This document shows positions 33,638 to 41,917 of a stretch of DNA of 64,000 bases, piece by piece. The translations under genes and the position numbers were made by a program. Origin of the DNA: Paraburkholderia sp. BCC1886 (GTDB lineage: Bacteria; Pseudomonadota; Gammaproteobacteria; Burkholderiales; Burkholderiaceae); the NCBI RefSeq assembly GCF_900996245.1, contig NZ_CAAJGK010000042.1, positions 1-64,000 on the forward strand, read 5' to 3'. Below the pieces are notes generated by a model. It made no database searches. It was given only the letters and a program-made list of their open reading frames with translations, and was not told the origin of the DNA. Position 1 is the stretch's first letter, and each line of letters opens with the position of its first letter.

Positions 33638-33921
33638 CGGGGCACCTCGCCAAGACCTGCGTGAATGGACGTCGCAATCCGGCGACCGAGTTCGTCGGCA
33701 GGCAGAGCGCCGGGACGGGACGGCGCAGGCGGCACCGTCAGCGGCGCAGCGACGATGCGGCGCAACGCGGTGCTTTGCGGCCACGCGCGGGCGAGCGCGG
33801 CGCCGTCGCCGAGCAGGCGCACGAGCTCGGTCTGCACCGCGTCCTGCAATGCCTGCGGGCGAGCCGTTTCCGTCACGACGCCGTCGAGCACCAGACGCTC
33901 GATATGCAGCACGATTTTCAT
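33634..33921 (-). CDS. Small conserved-position eCIS protein
   Basis: A 95-residue protein starting MKIVLHIERLVLDGVV. An N-terminal beta strand with a Glu-Arg-Leu-Val-Leu-Asp core is followed by a helix rich in Ala/Leu/Arg and a Pro-rich loop. Short proteins with this beginning lie next to the AAA+ ATPase gene in many eCIS clusters; their role is unknown. Both ends overlap neighbours by 4 bases, so it is a real member of the coupled block. Confidence 0.6.
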   Translation of the reverse strand: MKIVLHIERLVLDGVVTETARPQALQDAVQTELVRLLGDGAALARAWPQSTALRRIVAAPLTVPPAPSRPGALPADELGRRIATSIHAGLGEVPR

Positions 33922-36032
33922 GCGGAGGCTCCTTTTTCGGCGGCCAGAGGGAAATCCGCTTCATTCACGGGGCGCCCGAGCTTGACGATTTCGGCGCGCA
34001 CGGCTGCGCAGACGTCGCTCATCTGCACCGGACGCGCCGCATGCGCCGCGAGAAACGCGGCGTTCAGCGCCGCGCTGTGGATGTTGCCGCCCGACAGGTT
34101 GAAGCGCGCGAGTCGCTCGAAGTCGAGTCCGTCGCGCGGCAGTTCGCTGGGGAATGCGTTCTGCCAGATCTGCAGGCGCTCGGCCTGGCCGGGAAACGGA
34201 AAATTGACGATGAAGCGCAGACGCCGCACGAACGCCGGGTCCAATGACTGACGCAGATTGGTCGCGAGAATGGCGAGTCCCCGGTACGACTCGATGCGCT
34301 GCAACAGGTAGTTGATCTCCATGTTGGCGTAGCGGTCATGGCTGTCTTTCACTTCGCTGCGCTTGCCGAACAGCGCGTCGCATTCGTCGAAGAAGAGGAT
34401 GGCGCCGCCGTCTTCGGCGGCATCGAACAGGCGTCGCAGATTGCCTTCGGTTTCGCCGATGTATTTGCTCACCACTACCGACAGATCGATGCGGTAGAGA
34501 TTGAGCCGCAGATCCTTCGCGATCACCTCCGCGGCGAGTGTCTTGCCGGTACCGCTGTCGCCGCAGAAAAGCGCGCTGATGCCGAGCCCGCGCGTCATCT
34601 TGCGGGCGAACCCCCAGTTTTCGTAGACCTGCGCCCGTCCCGCGACCTGAGCGCTGATCTGCCGGAGTAGCGACTGCTGCTCCGGCGGCAAGACCAGGTC
34701 GTCCCAGTTGGCCTCGCTGGCGATTCGCTGCGCGAGCCGGTTCAACGTCGGCCGTACGCTCGCACTGCAGGCGTCCCATAGCGTGACGGCGAGCGCGGCT
34801 TCGTCGTCGGGCGCCTGCTGCAGCGCCTGCGCCGCGATCTGAGCGATCTTTGCCGCGTCGAGCCGGAACTGGGCCGCCAATGCGCCGGGTTGCCCTCGCC
34901 CACGAAGCGCGCGACGCCACAGGTCGCCCTGCTCTGCCGGCGTCGGCCGCTCGACATCGATGCTCACCGATGGACGCCCTGGGCGCGTAAGCGGCTCACG
35001 CGCGTCGACCAGAAAAAATCCTTCGCTGCGGGTGAAAAAACGCCGCAGCAGTCCTTGAATCTGGGTATCCGCAGCGCTTTCGGCGTCGGGCCATTCGAAG
35101 TACAGCGCGAGGGGCGACAGCAGGCACTCCCGATGCGCGAGGCGCGCGAGCCTGTCGAGCTCGCTCATCCGGTCGGCGAGCGCGTCGCCACAGAGACGCT
35201 GGATCTCGCAGCCGAAATGCGCGGCGATACGGAAGGCGAGTTCGACCTTGCTGGCCGCATCCGGCCCGACCAGTTGCAGCAGGGGCATCGGCGTGCCGTC
35301 GGGCAAGTGCTCCCAGGCATCGATCGCCACGTTGAGTGCGATTTCCTGCGACGCCTGCAAGTCCGTCGCGGCGGGTTGCATCACGGGCGTCATCGGCAAC
35401 AGAAGCGCCGCGAGCCGTTCGTCGACGTAATTCAGGCCCTTGATATACGCGAGAATCCGCTCGTCGACATGCAACCCGCGAGCCGTCAGCGGTTGCGACG
35501 TGTCGGCGTCCACTTCGATCAGATGCCAGTAGCGCAGTGGCCGGTGCGGCGACAGCGCGTCCCAGGCCGCGTCGTCGAAAAGCGCTAACGCCAGCGCGAA
35601 GGTCGGATAGGGGCGCGCCACCGGATACTGCGTGCGTGCACACAGCGCGGCCATTCGCGGCTCCAGTTCCATGGCCGCGCAAAGCAGCAGGACGTCCTGC
35701 TCGAAACGCGACAGGCCGAAGCACTGCGTGAGCAGCAACAGCGCTGGCCGCGAGCCGCTTTGCGCCGAGCATTCGGCGACGCGAGCCTCGGCGAGCGTTT
35801 CAGCCTCGGTTCGCGCCGCGCTCGGGATAGCGGCGTGAGCGGTGGGAGCGGCTGCGGATTGGCTGGACGCATCATCCTGACCTGCATCTCGCTGACGCCC
35901 GGTCCATTCGCTCATCGATTCAGGCGCGCCTTGCGCCATGGTCGCCAGGCGTTCGAGTCGCAAACGCAGGCACGTTAGCGCGGCGGACAGATAATCCGCA
36001 TTCACGTCATGCCAGTTGGCCGGAGCGTTCAT
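33918..36032 (-). CDS. CDC48-type AAA+ ATPase (Afp15-like)
   Basis: A 704-residue ATPase, the sole energy-coupling enzyme of eCIS loci. The N-terminal ~430 residues are a specific winged/helical domain. A single C-terminal AAA+ module has Walker A GDSGTGKT (about 490), Walker B ILFFDECDALF (about 544), sensor 1 LATNLRQ and the arginine-finger region DPAFVRRLRF. This ATPase is thought to act in assembly or recycling of the particle. It is coupled by ATGA overlaps to the DUF4255 gene and the following small gene. Presence of this ATPase and absence of TssB/C/J/L/M separate the cluster from T6SS. Confidence 0.9.
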   Translation of the reverse strand: MNAPANWHDVNADYLSAALTCLRLRLERLATMAQGAPESMSEWTGRQRDAGQDDASSQSAAAPTAHAAIPSAARTEAETLAEARVAECSAQSGSRPALLLLTQCFGLSRFEQDVLLLCAAMELEPRMAALCARTQYPVARPYPTFALALALFDDAAWDALSPHRPLRYWHLIEVDADTSQPLTARGLHVDERILAYIKGLNYVDERLAALLLPMTPVMQPAATDLQASQEIALNVAIDAWEHLPDGTPMPLLQLVGPDAASKVELAFRIAAHFGCEIQRLCGDALADRMSELDRLARLAHRECLLSPLALYFEWPDAESAADTQIQGLLRRFFTRSEGFFLVDAREPLTRPGRPSVSIDVERPTPAEQGDLWRRALRGRGQPGALAAQFRLDAAKIAQIAAQALQQAPDDEAALAVTLWDACSASVRPTLNRLAQRIASEANWDDLVLPPEQQSLLRQISAQVAGRAQVYENWGFARKMTRGLGISALFCGDSGTGKTLAAEVIAKDLRLNLYRIDLSVVVSKYIGETEGNLRRLFDAAEDGGAILFFDECDALFGKRSEVKDSHDRYANMEINYLLQRIESYRGLAILATNLRQSLDPAFVRRLRFIVNFPFPGQAERLQIWQNAFPSELPRDGLDFERLARFNLSGGNIHSAALNAAFLAAHAARPVQMSDVCAAVRAEIVKLGRPVNEADFPLAAEKGASA

Positions 36033-37267
36033 TTGAGCACCGCCCTCTGCGCGCGATACACCGGCGGCGTCACCGAACGGTCGACCAGCGGACTATCGAT
36101 GCCGTCGACGCGCAAACGGATCAAATAATCGCCCGGGACCGCGGGATTCACGACGAACGACAACGTGCCGCCTGGCGCCGCGAGCCGTTCGGCGACGATC
36201 TCCCGATCGCCGAGCACGAGCGAGGCCCGCTGCCCGGACTGGACCTCGGGCGCGCATTTCAGTTTGAGCGTGGCGACGCCGTTGTCGACACTGGCCTTCA
36301 GCGGCAGTGTGCCGACCAGCGACGGGGCCAGCGCGAACTGCGCTTCGTTGGTAGTAGCGACTTTCTTCGCGGATGCGCCGGCCTTCGACGTGACGTCGAC
36401 GGTCAGCGTGTACCAGCCGGCGGACCATGCGCCTTTGGACGGGTCGATGTGTACGCGCACTTCGGTTGCGCCCGACCCGGCCTCGGCGACGAGCCTGATT
36501 TGTTCAGCCGATGTCACGCGCGTAAAGACCGCCTCGACCCGATCCCCGCTGAGGAACGCGCCGTGGATGATAACGATATCGCCCAGTTGCGCGGCCGTCT
36601 GACCGTCCGGCAACGTGATTCCGCTGATCGCCGGATACGGCGGCACCAGTCCACCCAACACGGCGATGCCGCTGTCGCTCTTGCCGCGGGTCAGCACCGG
36701 CAGCGGCGCGCGTGTGGCACGCCTGCTGTCGATCAGCACGACGGCCACTTCATACGACGCGGATAGCCGGTATTGCGTCTGGAAGCCCGACCACAGTCTG
36801 AAGATGTCTTCGACAGATAGCGGCTGCAGGGTGAAGCGCACGCGCTCGATCTGCTGATAGAGGTCGTTGTCCGGCAACGCAACGCGAATTTCATCGCGAC
36901 CCAGCAACGGATGATCGTGCAGTACGCTCATCGCGCGGCCCAGCAGGAAGTGACTGAATGGAACATGTGCGTCGTTGTCGCGCCCATACGCGGTGATCAG
37001 GTAATACAGGTTCAGCGCGAGCGGCGGCACGCCCGATTCGAGCGACTGCACCTCCTGGGGAATGGGCATGTTTCGCCAGGCCGCGCTCGGCATTGCCTGA
37101 TACAGGAACACGTTCAACTGGTTCGCGTTGTTGTTGGCGTCGCGCGCGCGGTCCATCGGCAAGGTCGTGACCGACGTGTCCTGCAACTCGGGTTCGAGTG
37201 TGACCGCTTGCGCCAGCAGGTTACGCAGGCTTGCGGTGACCGCTGCGATGGCGTTGGCGCCGCTCAC
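36029..37267 (-). CDS. DUF4255 protein (Afp16/Pvc16-like tail terminator)
   Basis: A 412-residue protein. The N-terminal ~190 residues carry the DUF4255 signature (AIAAVTASLRNLL, NNANQLNVFLYQAMPSAAWRN, ALNLYYLITAYGRDNDAHVPFSHFLLGRAM). DUF4255 proteins cap the tube and sheath. The C-terminal ~220 residues are an added beta-rich region with Ig-like motifs (IVIIHGAFLSGDRVEAVF, GWYTLTVDV). Longer than the minimal cap (about 200), so it is a fused form also found in other eCIS. Overlaps neighbours by 4 bases each side. Confidence 0.85.
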   Translation of the reverse strand: MSGANAIAAVTASLRNLLAQAVTLEPELQDTSVTTLPMDRARDANNNANQLNVFLYQAMPSAAWRNMPIPQEVQSLESGVPPLALNLYYLITAYGRDNDAHVPFSHFLLGRAMSVLHDHPLLGRDEIRVALPDNDLYQQIERVRFTLQPLSVEDIFRLWSGFQTQYRLSASYEVAVVLIDSRRATRAPLPVLTRGKSDSGIAVLGGLVPPYPAISGITLPDGQTAAQLGDIVIIHGAFLSGDRVEAVFTRVTSAEQIRLVAEAGSGATEVRVHIDPSKGAWSAGWYTLTVDVTSKAGASAKKVATTNEAQFALAPSLVGTLPLKASVDNGVATLKLKCAPEVQSGQRASLVLGDREIVAERLAAPGGTLSFVVNPAVPGDYLIRLRVDGIDSPLVDRSVTPPVYRAQRAVLK

Positions 37268-38235
37268 GGCTTGCCTCCGCTGCTCTGGCGGTGCAGATAG
37301 TTTTCCAGAGAGGTCGGCGAACGCTCGTCGCGGCGGGAGCGCGGAGTTGGCGCGGCGGGTTGCGCGTGCGCGCGGATTTCAACGCGGCCGATGCTTACGT
37401 GGATCGTCGGCCCGGTGGGCGTGGGGGAGTGTTGTGTAGCGGTCGCCTCGATGCGTCTGTGTCGGGTTGCTGCTGTACGGGTCGCGCTGACGGGTCCTGC
37501 TGACGCTGCCTGAGTCGCTAGCGTCGAGCGCGCTGATGTGTTTGCGAGCGGCTTCGCGTCGCCTGGCTCGAGCCGGGTCGTCGGCATGGTATCGGACGAC
37601 GCGTTATGCGCGCGCGGTGGCATGGCGTCGATAGCGGATTGGGTCGTTGGGATTGCTGGCGAAACGACTTCGTTGCGCGCGACCTGCGCGGTGCGCTCGG
37701 GCGACGAGCCGGGACTGTGCTCGTGCAGATTCCATGGCGTGGTTTCCGGCATCGGCTCGCCGGTGGTTTTTATCGGAGCGTGCTGCTGTCGAGGGATCTG
37801 CGAATCCGTAGCCACAAGGGACGAACTCGCGATGGATCGCGGGACGACACTTGCGGACAACGACGGCAGCGCATGATCGCTTCGGTCAGGTGCGATGTCG
37901 CGGTCGTCGTTATCGTGCGTGGTCACCGTCGACACCTGCCGTGGGTCGGCCCGGTCCGGCACGGCATCTTCCGCTTCGACACTCGAGCTCATTGCATGCG
38001 CCTGCAACGATCCGCGCAAAGGTACGTTCGCAACCAACGCTTCGACCCCACCCTCTTCGATAAGAGGCCCCCCATCGGCAGCCGGTTCATACGGTGTCGA
38101 CACCACGAGGAAATCGTCATCGTGCATCCGTCGAGGCTCGGTCGCAGGCGTGGCGAACCTAGACGTCAGACGCGGCCGCACGACGGGTGACAGGCCAAGA
38201 CTGCGGGCAGCCAGATGACGCAGAAAGTCGCTCAT
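37264..38235 (-). CDS. Disordered Thr/Ser/Pro-rich eCIS protein
   Basis: A 323-residue protein starting MSDFLRHLAARSLGLSPVVRPRLTSRF. Only the first ~55 residues look ordered; proteins in other eCIS loci begin in the same way (short helix, leucine-rich, then PRLPSRFEP-type motif). The remainder is low complexity, rich in Ser, Thr, Ala, Pro and charged residues, and ends with a short basic/helical tail (SPTSLENYLHRQSSGGKP). No domain recognised. Its place between the baseplate zinc protein and DUF4255 is conserved in such loci. It could be an assembly tether. Confidence 0.65.
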   Translation of the reverse strand: MSDFLRHLAARSLGLSPVVRPRLTSRFATPATEPRRMHDDDFLVVSTPYEPAADGGPLIEEGGVEALVANVPLRGSLQAHAMSSSVEAEDAVPDRADPRQVSTVTTHDNDDRDIAPDRSDHALPSLSASVVPRSIASSSLVATDSQIPRQQHAPIKTTGEPMPETTPWNLHEHSPGSSPERTAQVARNEVVSPAIPTTQSAIDAMPPRAHNASSDTMPTTRLEPGDAKPLANTSARSTLATQAASAGPVSATRTAATRHRRIEATATQHSPTPTGPTIHVSIGRVEIRAHAQPAAPTPRSRRDERSPTSLENYLHRQSSGGKP

Positions 38236-38999
38236 GGCGTCAGCATCCGCAGATAGCAACGACGGCGTGCCGGACTCAGCGAGAGAATCTGCGCCTCGCT
38301 CCATCCATAGACCGACGCGAGGTCATGCACGTCACGCAGCTGGCCCATCGCCCACGCGCCCAGTTCGCGCCAGAAAAACGTGACGATGTCGAAGTTCACC
38401 TGCCACGTGTGATCGCAATCCGGACAGGCCATCGTGATCCAGAGGTCTGCCTGCGGGTCCAGCTCCTCCAGCCGCGCGACGATGGCGGCAAGCACGGGCT
38501 CGGGCAGATCGGCAGCCGCGACGCGCGTGCCGTCGTGTCGATACGCGCTCACGCAACAGTCCGCGAGCAGACCGGAGGCGCTGTGCAGATCGGCCTGCGT
38601 ATCGATGGCGAGCAGATCGCCCGCCGTGACCGCCCGGCCGACGACCCGCAAACCGTCGATGTCGAAGCGCATCTCGAAGCGCAACGCTGCGGCATCTTCG
38701 CCACTCGCGTGCGGCACGACGAGCGCGTCGGCGGCCACGTCGAATTCGGCGGCGTTTGCGCAGCGCGGGCATTCCACCAGTCCCGCGATGCGCGTGCCGA
38801 ACGTCAGCGAGCGCAACCGCAGCAGCGCGCGGTCACGCCGGCCGACCGGCCATTGCAACAGCGCGTCGGGTGAGCCCGTCTCGCACGCGGCCGCGGCACG
38901 TAGCAGCCAGAGCGCCCAGGCGTCGGCGGACAGACTGTGACCGCGGTCCCAGGCATCGAGCAGTGTCGGCGTATCGAGCGCTCGCACGGCCGGCCCCAC
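38232..38999 (-). CDS. T4-like baseplate protein with two CxxC pairs
   Basis: A 255-residue protein. Two cysteine pairs, ECPRCANAAEFDV (about 76-88) and ACPDCDHTWQVNFDI (about 190-204), form a likely split zinc site. The C-terminal region (FFWRELGAWAMGQLRDVHDLASVYGWSEAQILSLSPARRRCYL) is the conserved hallmark of phage-tail baseplate proteins in eCIS and related elements. It may play a role like T4 gp26/gp51. The start at MGPAVRAL abuts the tube gene stop. Confidence 0.72.
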   Translation of the reverse strand: MGPAVRALDTPTLLDAWDRGHSLSADAWALWLLRAAAACETGSPDALLQWPVGRRDRALLRLRSLTFGTRIAGLVECPRCANAAEFDVAADALVVPHASGEDAAALRFEMRFDIDGLRVVGRAVTAGDLLAIDTQADLHSASGLLADCCVSAYRHDGTRVAAADLPEPVLAAIVARLEELDPQADLWITMACPDCDHTWQVNFDIVTFFWRELGAWAMGQLRDVHDLASVYGWSEAQILSLSPARRRCYLRMLTP

Positions 39000-39527
39000 T
39001 CAGACCGACGGCACGGTGAAGGTGGGCTCGGTGGGTTCGGTAACGCTCTGGTCCCGTTCCCATCCCTCGATTTCGAGCTTGATATGCTGGATCGCGACCG
39101 CGTTGGCGTTCGCATCGAAATCCGGCAACGCCTGGTATTCCGATACCCAGCAGCGATACACCTTGTACGCAATCGCCAGTTGTCCGGCTTCGTTGTAGAC
39201 CTCGATGATCAGATCCTTGCGGAAATCCTTCAGCGACGCTTCCATGCCCAGACCCGAGCCGTACTGAAATATCTTGTTGGCCCATTTTTCGAACTCGGTG
39301 TCGTGCGTGACGCCGCGCTCGAGCGTGATGGCGTCGTACTCGTTCTTGCCGGGTGACTTCCGGCTCGTACTCGGGTCGCCGCCCTCGCGATGCTTGACGA
39401 CTTCCGTCGTGCGTTTGAGCGCGCTCATCTTGCTCACGCCCGCCACGTATTTTGCATCCCACTTGATACGAAACTTGAAGTTCTTGTACGGATCGAAGCG
39501 CTGCGCGTTGACTGTGAACTGGGCCAT
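39000..39527 (-). CDS. Tail tube protein (gp19/Afp1-like)
   Basis: A 175-residue T4-gp19-type tube protein. Landmarks: FDPYKNFKFRIKWDAKYVAGVSKMSALKRTTEVVKHREG (about 10-48), ITLERGVTHDTEFEKWANKI (about 67-86) and WVSEYQALPDFDANANAVAIQHIKLEIEGWERD (about 127-159). It would polymerise into the inner tube through which effectors are delivered. Two consecutive ATG codons are present; GGAG is 6 bases before the second, which is chosen. Only one tube paralogue exists here, whereas Afp and PVC carry two. Confidence 0.9.
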   Translation of the reverse strand: MAQFTVNAQRFDPYKNFKFRIKWDAKYVAGVSKMSALKRTTEVVKHREGGDPSTSRKSPGKNEYDAITLERGVTHDTEFEKWANKIFQYGSGLGMEASLKDFRKDLIIEVYNEAGQLAIAYKVYRCWVSEYQALPDFDANANAVAIQHIKLEIEGWERDQSVTEPTEPTFTVPSV

Positions 39528-39551
39528 CATGGTCTCCGATTGCGGAAGGCG

Positions 39552-41249
39552 TTACACCTGAATCTGTCCGGAAATCTGCTGCAGCGTAATCACGACGAAC
39601 TCCGCCGGTTTCAGCGGCGCGAATCCCACCACGATGTTCACGATGCCCAGATCGATATCGTTCTGCGTCGTCGACTCGTGGTCGCATTTGACGAAGTACG
39701 CGTCCTTCGGCGTCTGGCCCTGGAAGGCGCCCTGGCGGAACAGGTTCTGCATGAAGGCGCCGACGTTCAGGCGCACGCTTGCCCACAGCGGTTCGTCGTT
39801 GGGTTCGAACACGACCCACTGCGTGCCGCGATACAGGCTCTCTTCGAGAAACAGCGCGAGCCGCCGCACGGGGATGTATTTGTACTGGTCGGCCAGCACG
39901 TCCGCGCCGCGTGTCGTCCGTGCGCCCCACACGACCCTGCCCACCACCGGGAAGGCGCGCAGGCAGTTCACGCCGAGCGGATTGAGCTGGCCGTTTTCGC
40001 CGTCATGCAACGGCACGGTCAGTTGCGGCACGTTGACGAGCGTCGCATCGACGCCGGCGGGCGCTTTCCAGACCCCGCGCTGCGCGTCCGTCCGTGCGAA
40101 CACACCGGCAATCGCGCCGCATGGGACGAACGGCTGAAGCTGTCCGTTTGCGAGTGGGTTGGGCTGCATCACACGCGGAAAGAACACCGCGGCGTTGGTG
40201 CTCGATGCGCCCAGTGTCGCGCCGAGATCGGCCGCGCCCTTCACGGCGAGCGGCGCCGTGCTCCATGCATCGGGTGAGTCGACGATCATCATCGCGCGGC
40301 GCTGCGCGCAGTAGGCGACCGCCGCGGTCACGATCTCCGGCGCGAGCGTTCCGCCCATTTCGAGCGGGGGAATACACAAAAGATTGAACAGGTCCGCTTT
40401 TGCGAGCGCATAGAGACCGGTCTTCGCGGCTTCGTCGCCGAGCACGTCGGCGTCCTGCAGCGGGCCACCGTCCTCGCCGGTCTTGTCGAACGGTGCGCTG
40501 CCCTCTTTGGGCAGCGGCAGCAGTTTCGGACCACCCGCCGCCGGCGGATCGAGCAGCTTCGTATCGGGAGAGACGCTCACGAGCGACGACTGGCTGGCGA
40601 GGACATTCGTCACGAAGTTGACGCTCGACGGATCGACCGACAGATTCAGGAAGCGCTCGATGCCGACTCTCGACGAACCGTCCGCGCTGTTCTGCGTGAC
40701 CGTGAGATTGAAGGTCGAACGCGTCTGCCCTGCTGCCACGGGCGCTGTGCCGTAGTCGACGGTGGCGCTCAACGTGTTACCCCATGCACCGGGGCTCGAC
40801 GCCTGCAGGATCAGCGGATGACTGTTGGCGTCGTTGAGAGAAACCGTAGCGGGAGCGGCTGGTTTTGCGGCAGGCGCGGCAGGCGTCGCCGGGGCCGGCG
40901 GTGCAGCGGGACCACCACCGGCGGGTGCGACGGGCGGTGTCGCGCCACCGCCGGCGGGTGGTGTCGCGCCGGGCGCAGGCGGTGCCGGCACGACCCGCAC
41001 GACGATGGCCTGACTGCCGCCGTTCAGGAAGAAGTCCCGCACCGCGAAACCCAAGGGCAGACCCGCGGTCAGGCCGCCGAAATTCTGCTCGAAGTCGCCG
41101 AAGCTGAACACGGTCGTCGGGTCGTTCGCGCTGCCTTTGGCGGTCTGCCCGACGAACGCGGCGATCGAAGTCGCCACGCCCGTGATGGTGTGCACGATGC
41201 TCGTCGCTTCTTCGATGTAGACGCCTGGATAAGTCAACGTAAGGGCCAT
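39552..41249 (-). CDS. Contractile tail sheath protein
   Basis: A 565-residue sheath protein. N-terminal LTYPGVYIEEATSIVHTITGVATSIAAFVG (about 5-34) and C-terminal LGIVNIVVGFAPLKPAEFVVITLQQISGQIQV are diagnostic of eCIS/phage sheaths. The core contains WVVFEPNDEPLWASVRLNVGAFMQNLFRQG. An insertion of about 50 residues made almost only of Pro, Ala, Gly and Thr (about 88-135) interrupts the N-terminal domain. The only sheath gene in the locus. It lies 24 bases upstream of the tube gene and should be among the first transcribed genes. Confidence 0.92.
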   Translation of the reverse strand: MALTLTYPGVYIEEATSIVHTITGVATSIAAFVGQTAKGSANDPTTVFSFGDFEQNFGGLTAGLPLGFAVRDFFLNGGSQAIVVRVVPAPPAPGATPPAGGGATPPVAPAGGGPAAPPAPATPAAPAAKPAAPATVSLNDANSHPLILQASSPGAWGNTLSATVDYGTAPVAAGQTRSTFNLTVTQNSADGSSRVGIERFLNLSVDPSSVNFVTNVLASQSSLVSVSPDTKLLDPPAAGGPKLLPLPKEGSAPFDKTGEDGGPLQDADVLGDEAAKTGLYALAKADLFNLLCIPPLEMGGTLAPEIVTAAVAYCAQRRAMMIVDSPDAWSTAPLAVKGAADLGATLGASSTNAAVFFPRVMQPNPLANGQLQPFVPCGAIAGVFARTDAQRGVWKAPAGVDATLVNVPQLTVPLHDGENGQLNPLGVNCLRAFPVVGRVVWGARTTRGADVLADQYKYIPVRRLALFLEESLYRGTQWVVFEPNDEPLWASVRLNVGAFMQNLFRQGAFQGQTPKDAYFVKCDHESTTQNDIDLGIVNIVVGFAPLKPAEFVVITLQQISGQIQV

Positions 41250-41340
41250 GGAGCGCTCCCGGTTAAATGCGTTTTGCCTGTCCATCGATCGCGTGCGTGA
41301 GTCGCGTGGGGCAGGGCCGTGTCACGACGCCGAGGTCCCT

Positions 41341-41601
41341 TCACTCACCTGGCGTTGCACTTCCACTCGCTTCGCGTGTGTACAGCACGGTTCCGTCCAC
41401 CAGCGCGTGCCGCGTCACGCGCCCTTCTTCGACAAGCCGGTCCAGCGCACGCCCGATCAACCGGGCATCCGCATCGCAACGCTGCTCGGGCAGCCACCAG
41501 TTGCCGATTCCATGCGCCGTGTCGGCCGCATCGGGATGGTGTTTCAGGTAGCCGACGATTGCATCGCATAACTTCGAAAGATTGACTTCGTCGGAGTCCA
41601 C
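41341..41601 (-). CDS. Small winged-helix-like protein, first gene of the eCIS operon
   Basis: An 86-residue protein starting MDSDEVNLSKLCDAIVGYLKHHPDAADTAHGIGNWWLPEQ. The sequence fits a compact winged helix (three helices, then VTRHALVDGTVLYTRE as wing). Small proteins of this type (helix, HP-x-AADT, GI-x-x-WWL) stand at the head of related clusters and may be DNA-binding or chaperone-like. It is the first gene after the sigma54-type promoter. No experimentally known function. Confidence 0.65.
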   Translation of the reverse strand: MDSDEVNLSKLCDAIVGYLKHHPDAADTAHGIGNWWLPEQRCDADARLIGRALDRLVEEGRVTRHALVDGTVLYTREASGSATPGE

Positions 41602-41650
41602 TCAGCGCACCAGATCTTCACAATGGCCCTGCAGCGGTGTGGGGCGTGAA

Positions 41651-41669
41651 AAGCAAGTTGTGTTCCGAG
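41651..41669 (-). promoter_or_regulatory. Sigma54-type -24/-12 promoter of the eCIS operon
   Basis: Leftward reading gives TCGGAACACAACTTGCTT. The GG and GC dinucleotides are exactly 10 bases apart, the -12 element TTGCTT is perfect, and the -24 element has GGAAC for GGCAC. Transcription would start roughly 40 bases before the first operon gene. The adjacent gene encodes a sigma54 activator. Confidence 0.65.
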
Positions 41670-41800
41670 CGCGGAAGTCGCGTGGCGGTGGCAGGCGGTA
41701 ACGGCTGCTCAGTCAGGCTGACGTGGATCGGGATGGCTGCGTGAGGGTCCGCGCTCTGGTCGGCAATGATCGGGACAGGAAGAGGGTGCGGTATGTGAAG

Positions 41801-41814
41801 ACCCGGTATCGGGT
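41801..41814. promoter_or_regulatory. Upstream activator palindrome 1
   Basis: ACCCGGTATCGGGT: arms ACCCG/CGGGT around GTAT, about 140 bases upstream of the -24 element. This is a usual distance for a sigma54 enhancer site. Confidence 0.5.
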
Positions 41815-41820
41815 GATTTT

Positions 41821-41836
41821 CGACCCGGTGCGGTCG
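41821..41836. promoter_or_regulatory. Upstream activator palindrome 2
   Basis: CGACCCGGTGCGGTCG: arms CGACC/GGTCG around CGGTGC. It is 20 bases (about two helical turns) from palindrome 1 and shares ACCCGGT with it. The rest of this 316-base gap holds no convincing gene. Confidence 0.5.
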
Positions 41837-41917
41837 ACGCAAAACGAGCGTAACGATCGTGCGAATATTGCTGTGGCGAACGTCTGCCAGGCGACGGGAG
41901 AGAAACTCAGACCCGGG

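Noticed and set aside
16394..41601. Interpretation as a prophage or as a type VI secretion system
   Set aside because: No capsid, terminase, portal, integrase or lysis genes; no TssJ/L/M membrane complex or ClpV. The AAA+ CDC48-type ATPase, DUF4255, DUF6519 and DUF4157 genes define an eCIS.
41618..41842. 74-codon leftward frame in front of the eCIS operon
   Set aside because: It overlaps the sigma54-type promoter and both enhancer palindromes, and its Pro/His-rich sequence matches nothing recognised.
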